From: Amblyornis subalaris
Lineage: Eukaryota > Chordata > Aves > Passeriformes > Ptilonorhynchidae
DNA length: 64,000 nucleotides
NCBI GenBank assembly: GCA_018881555.1
Contig: JACAXG010000021.1
Coordinates: forward strand, 8,126,245-8,190,244
Direction of reading: 5' to 3'
Shown: positions 63,901 to 64,000 of the stretch, one piece after another
Numbering within the stretch: position 1 is the first letter of the stretch
Layout of the letters: every line of letters begins with the position of its first letter
Made by a program: the position numbers and the translations under genes
The notes under the pieces: model-generated
What the model was told of the DNA's origin: nothing
Seen by the model: the letters and a program-made list of their open reading frames with translations, nothing else
The model's database searches: none

Positions 63901-64000
63901 TCCAGAGTTTCATAATGGAGTAATGGAGATATAAAAACACATTTCACAGTGAAACTTGGCAAAGTGACAGCCAAGAAATTATTTTCCCTAGTAATTTTAA
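48931..64000. other. Intergenic, no gene seen
   Basis: Fifteen kilobases of AT-leaning sequence. None of the open frames (up to 135 codons) carries a recognisable domain. I looked for pieces of MCFD2, TTC7A and calmodulin, the expected neighbours in other vertebrates, and saw none. No RNA gene, CpG island or clear transposon was found. Confidence 0.5.

Noticed and set aside
6991..64000. Exons of MCFD2, TTC7A or calmodulin, tRNA or snRNA genes, CRISPR arrays and bacterial-type operons
   Set aside because: I looked by eye for characteristic protein and RNA motifs and found none. The sequence is vertebrate nuclear DNA, so prokaryotic features do not apply.

Overview
This is vertebrate, most likely avian, nuclear DNA. 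The case for a bird is one intact gene almost identical to vertebrate SOCS5, several CR1 LINE remnants (the dominant avian LINE, with the diagnostic tail of repeated ATTCTATG units), and solo LTRs of endogenous retroviruses. The LTR load would suit a songbird, but the species is my inference. About seventy isolated single N bases are scattered through the window, as expected if ambiguous or heterozygous sites were written as N.

Layout. Positions 1-4003 are AT-rich and are read as the end of the 5' UTR intron of SOCS5. They finish at a clear 3' splice site 12 nt before the ATG. The complete SOCS5 coding sequence (536 codons, one exon, + strand) lies at 4016-5626, followed by an AT-rich 3' UTR with polyadenylation signals at about 5953, 6883 and 6968. 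From about 7 kb to 64 kb I find no exon that I can support. The longer open frames there show no recognisable protein, and several fall inside LTRs or CR1 copies. In other vertebrates the next gene on this side is MCFD2 or TTC7A, and neither is visible here, so the SOCS5-distal flank is at least 57 kb without a recognised gene.

The structured content of that flank is transposon-derived. Four solo LTRs can be delimited. A 764-bp minus-strand LTR (19748-20511) has a perfect 6-bp target-site duplication. A related plus-strand LTR (27268-about 27769) has a tentative 6-bp duplication. A 999-bp minus-strand LTR (35696-36694) has a 64-bp tandem repeat in its U3 and a 5/6 duplication. A 1093-bp plus-strand LTR (46843-47935) sits inside an older CR1. 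CR1 pieces lie at 17.1, 29.8-30.4, 33.1 and 46.6-48.9 kb. The last is a composite: endonuclease end (+), nested LTR, linker (+), reverse-transcriptase segment in inverted orientation (-), and 3' end (+) with an internal deletion. A dense CpG island at 29.56-29.84 kb directly abuts a CR1 3' fragment.

No novel protein system was found. The points most worth checking are the nested and rearranged CR1/LTR composite, the CpG island of unknown origin, and the two sibling LTRs.
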